Both the position numbers and the translations under genes were made by a program. A model generated the notes under the pieces. It had not been told where the DNA came from. It worked only from the letters and a program-made list of their open reading frames with translations, and ran no database searches. DNA of 7,537 nucleotides from CAYTLW01 sp964438735. GTDB lineage: Bacteria; Myxococcota_A; UBA9042. The DNA lies in NCBI GenBank assembly GCA_964438735.1, contig CAYTLW010000209.1, forward strand, positions 1 through 7,537, in the 5' to 3' direction. Shown here in pieces: positions 6,191-7,537 of this stretch; position 1 is the first letter of the stretch, and the number at the start of each line of letters is the position of its first letter.

Positions 6191-7537
6191 TCATGGGCAC
6201 AACCTCAGGTTGTCGACCGCGCCGGACTTGGTCAGCTTCACTTCCAGCTTGACCGTCTTGGGTTCGTTGATCTCGATCGTCTGCAGGCTACCGTTGCCCT
6301 TGGCCGGCACCTTGATGAGCTTGGACTTGCCGCCGGATCGCACCACGCGGATGGTCACGCCCTTCTCTTCGATGTCGACCAGGTCGATGCTGTACACCTT
6401 CGTCGGACCCTGGAAGGTGAACATCAGCTTGCCGCCCTTGGCCTCGTCATCGGGCTCGTCGACCAGGCCGTCGCCGTCGGCGTCCGTGGTGTTCTCGGCG
6501 ATGATCAGCAGGTTGTGCCAGTCGGGTGTCGCCAGGTCCTTGTCGCCGCCGGTCGGGTTGGCGGAGTCGAACGTGATGCCCACATTCGGGTGCTTCGGTG
6601 CCTTGTTGATGGCCACGATGTTGACGCCCCAGGGCTTGTACTGGTGCTTGATATGCGTGCCAGCGGCGATGGACTTGCCGGCCGGGGTCTTGTCGAAGTC
6701 GATCACCAGCGGGCAGGTCGGGTAGGTGCACGCGTCGTCGATCTTGCCGTTGCAGTCATCGTCGATGCCGTTGCAGACCTCGGGGCCACCCTGGGCCTTG
6801 AATATGCAGGCGCCGGTGGCCGCGTTGCAGCTGTCCACCGTGCACGACTTGCCGTCATCGCACGTCTTGGCCTTGCCGCCGCTGCAGCTGCCGTCCTTGC
6901 AAGACTCAGACTCAGTGCAGGCGCTGCCATCGCTGCAGGACGCGCCGTTGATCGCGACGTGCGCGCAATCGCCGTCGGCCAGGTTGCACGAGTCCGCCGT
7001 GCAGTCGTTGCCATCGTCGCAGCTCTTGGACTTGCCAAGAACACACGAGGAGCCTTCGCACGAGCCAGCGCCGACGCACGCGTTGTTGTCGGCGCACTTG
7101 GCACCGTCCATCCCGGAGTAGACGCAGCCTACGATCGCGTCGCAGGCGTCCGCAGTGCAGGGGTTGCCGTCGCTGCAGTCCGCCGCCTTGCCGGCCACGC
7201 AGACGCCCTTGGCGCAGGCGTCGTTCGCCGTGCAGGCGTCCCCATCCTGGCACAAGGCGCCGCTCAGCTTGGTGTGTGAGCAGTCACCCTTGCAGACATC
7301 GGCGGTGCACGAGTTGCCATCGTCGCATTTGGCGTCCTCGTCGGTCTGGCCGTCGCAATCCGAGTCGACACCATCGCAGACGTCGGCCTGGTTCGGTTTG
7401 CACGAGGGCTTGCCGTCGTCCTTCTTCTTTTCGCTCTTGCTGTCGCTGTCGCTGTCGCTGTCGCTCTTGCTGTCGCTGTCGCTCTTGCTATCGCTGTCGC
7501 TCTTGCTGTCGCTGTCGCTCTTGCTGTCGCTGTCGCT
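6191..7537 (-). CDS. large secreted Cys-rich protein with Ser-Asp repeats, MopE-like motifs and C-terminal beta domain (5' end outside window)
   Basis: The minus-strand frame stays open from the window edge (7537) to TGA at 6191-6193, giving 448 visible residues with no start in view. Visible residues 1-34 are a Ser-Asp-Lys repeat (SDSDSK units). A MopE-like motif follows at 54-67 (CDGVDSDCDGQTDE) and a second at 255-268 (CNGIDDDCNGKIDD). Between them are about 3.5 repeats of roughly 50 residues, each starting C-D/S-DGNxCTxDxC (71, 121, 173, 226). Residues about 278-448 form a beta-type domain ('VIDFDKTPAG', 'YKPWGVNIVAI', 'GITFDSANPTGGDKDLATP', 'SIDLVDIEEKG') seen in many anchored or exported proteins. 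It contains an Asp-rich loop DADGDGLVDEPDD that looks Ca-binding. The MopE motif family is annotated as putative metal-binding (Cu, in methanotroph MopE). Function unknown; an extracellular or surface structural/adhesive protein is likely. The gene is convergent with the lipoprotein gene. Confidence 0.88.
   Translation of the reverse strand, partial: SDSDSKSDSDSKSDSDSKSDSDSKSDSDSDSDSKSEKKKDDGKPSCKPNQADVCDGVDSDCDGQTDEDAKCDDGNSCTADVCKGDCSHTKLSGALCQDGDACTANDACAKGVCVAGKAADCSDGNPCTADACDAIVGCVYSGMDGAKCADNNACVGAGSCEGSSCVLGKSKSCDDGNDCTADSCNLADGDCAHVAINGASCSDGSACTESESCKDGSCSGGKAKTCDDGKSCTVDSCNAATGACIFKAQGGPEVCNGIDDDCNGKIDDACTYPTCPLVIDFDKTPAGKSIAAGTHIKHQYKPWGVNIVAINKAPKHPNVGITFDSANPTGGDKDLATPDWHNLLIIAENTTDADGDGLVDEPDDEAKGGKLMFTFQGPTKVYSIDLVDIEEKGVTIRVVRSGGKSKLIKVPAKGNGSLQTIEINEPKTVKLEVKLTKSGAVDNLRLCP
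7436..7537 (-). repeat. Ser-Asp codon repeat (18-bp SDSDSK units), running off the window
   Basis: Read on the minus strand, four SDSDSK units and one SDSDSDSDSK unit lie in tandem. They are built from almost invariant AGC GAC AGC GAC AGC AAG codons (one GAT). The near-identity at DNA level indicates recent expansion by slippage or recombination. The repeat continues beyond 7537, so its full length is unknown. Confidence 0.9.

Noticed and set aside
6515..7279. 254-codon plus-strand open frame opposite the leftward secreted-protein gene
   Set aside because: The Ala/Val/Arg-rich translation has no motif, whereas the minus strand shows repeated cysteine modules and two MopE-like motifs.
7436..7537. 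Short regular repeats considered as a CRISPR array
   Set aside because: There are no unique spacers; it is a coding 6/18-bp tandem repeat in frame with the leftward gene.

Overview
The window is GC-rich, almost fully coding bacterial DNA. Its secreted proteins carry signal peptides or lipoboxes, cysteine-rich 'CDDGN' repeats of the DUF4215 / Myxococcus disulfide-repeat type, MopE-like 'CNGIDDDCNG' motifs, a P/Homo-B domain and Gly/Asp/Thr-rich linkers. That combination is typical of the predatory or social former Deltaproteobacteria (Myxococcota, Bradymonadota and relatives). The assignment is inference from protein style; no rRNA or other marker gene is present.

Layout. (1) Positions 1-47 are the probable tail of an upstream + strand gene. 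(2) Positions 116-4594 hold a tight + strand cluster: two paralogous multidomain secreted proteins (116-1996 and about 2020-3921), then a complete mutH homologue (3929-4594). A strong hairpin plus T5 terminator (4595-4642) starts directly after the mutH stop. (3) Positions 4704-6053 encode a + strand lipoprotein with a repetitive DGG/TTKDGGGV stalk and 40 cysteines arranged in regular eight-cysteine repeats. (4) Converging from the right, 6191-7537 (- strand, 5' end outside the window) encodes a large extracellular protein with a Ser-Asp repeat tract, MopE-like motifs, about 3.5 'CDDGNxCTxDxC' repeats and a C-terminal beta-type domain containing an Asp-rich, probably Ca-binding loop. A hairpin at 6076-6130 lies between the two convergent genes.

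The most striking feature is a perfect 1,070-bp direct repeat (218-1287 and 2095-3164, offset 1877). It covers almost exactly the mature N-terminal two-thirds of the two paralogues. The signal peptides and C-terminal domains differ, and the sequence just beyond the repeat is similar but diverged. This looks like an older tandem duplication whose scaffold was recently homogenised (gene conversion or unequal crossover), leaving two different C-terminal 'tips' on one scaffold. The second notable point is mutH in an apparently non-gammaproteobacterial setting, co-directional with and 7 bp behind surface-protein genes. No CRISPR array, insertion sequence, tRNA or rRNA was seen. I see no complete novel defence or metabolic system. 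The unusual content is the mosaic surface-protein pair, the cysteine-repeat lipoprotein and the placement of mutH.
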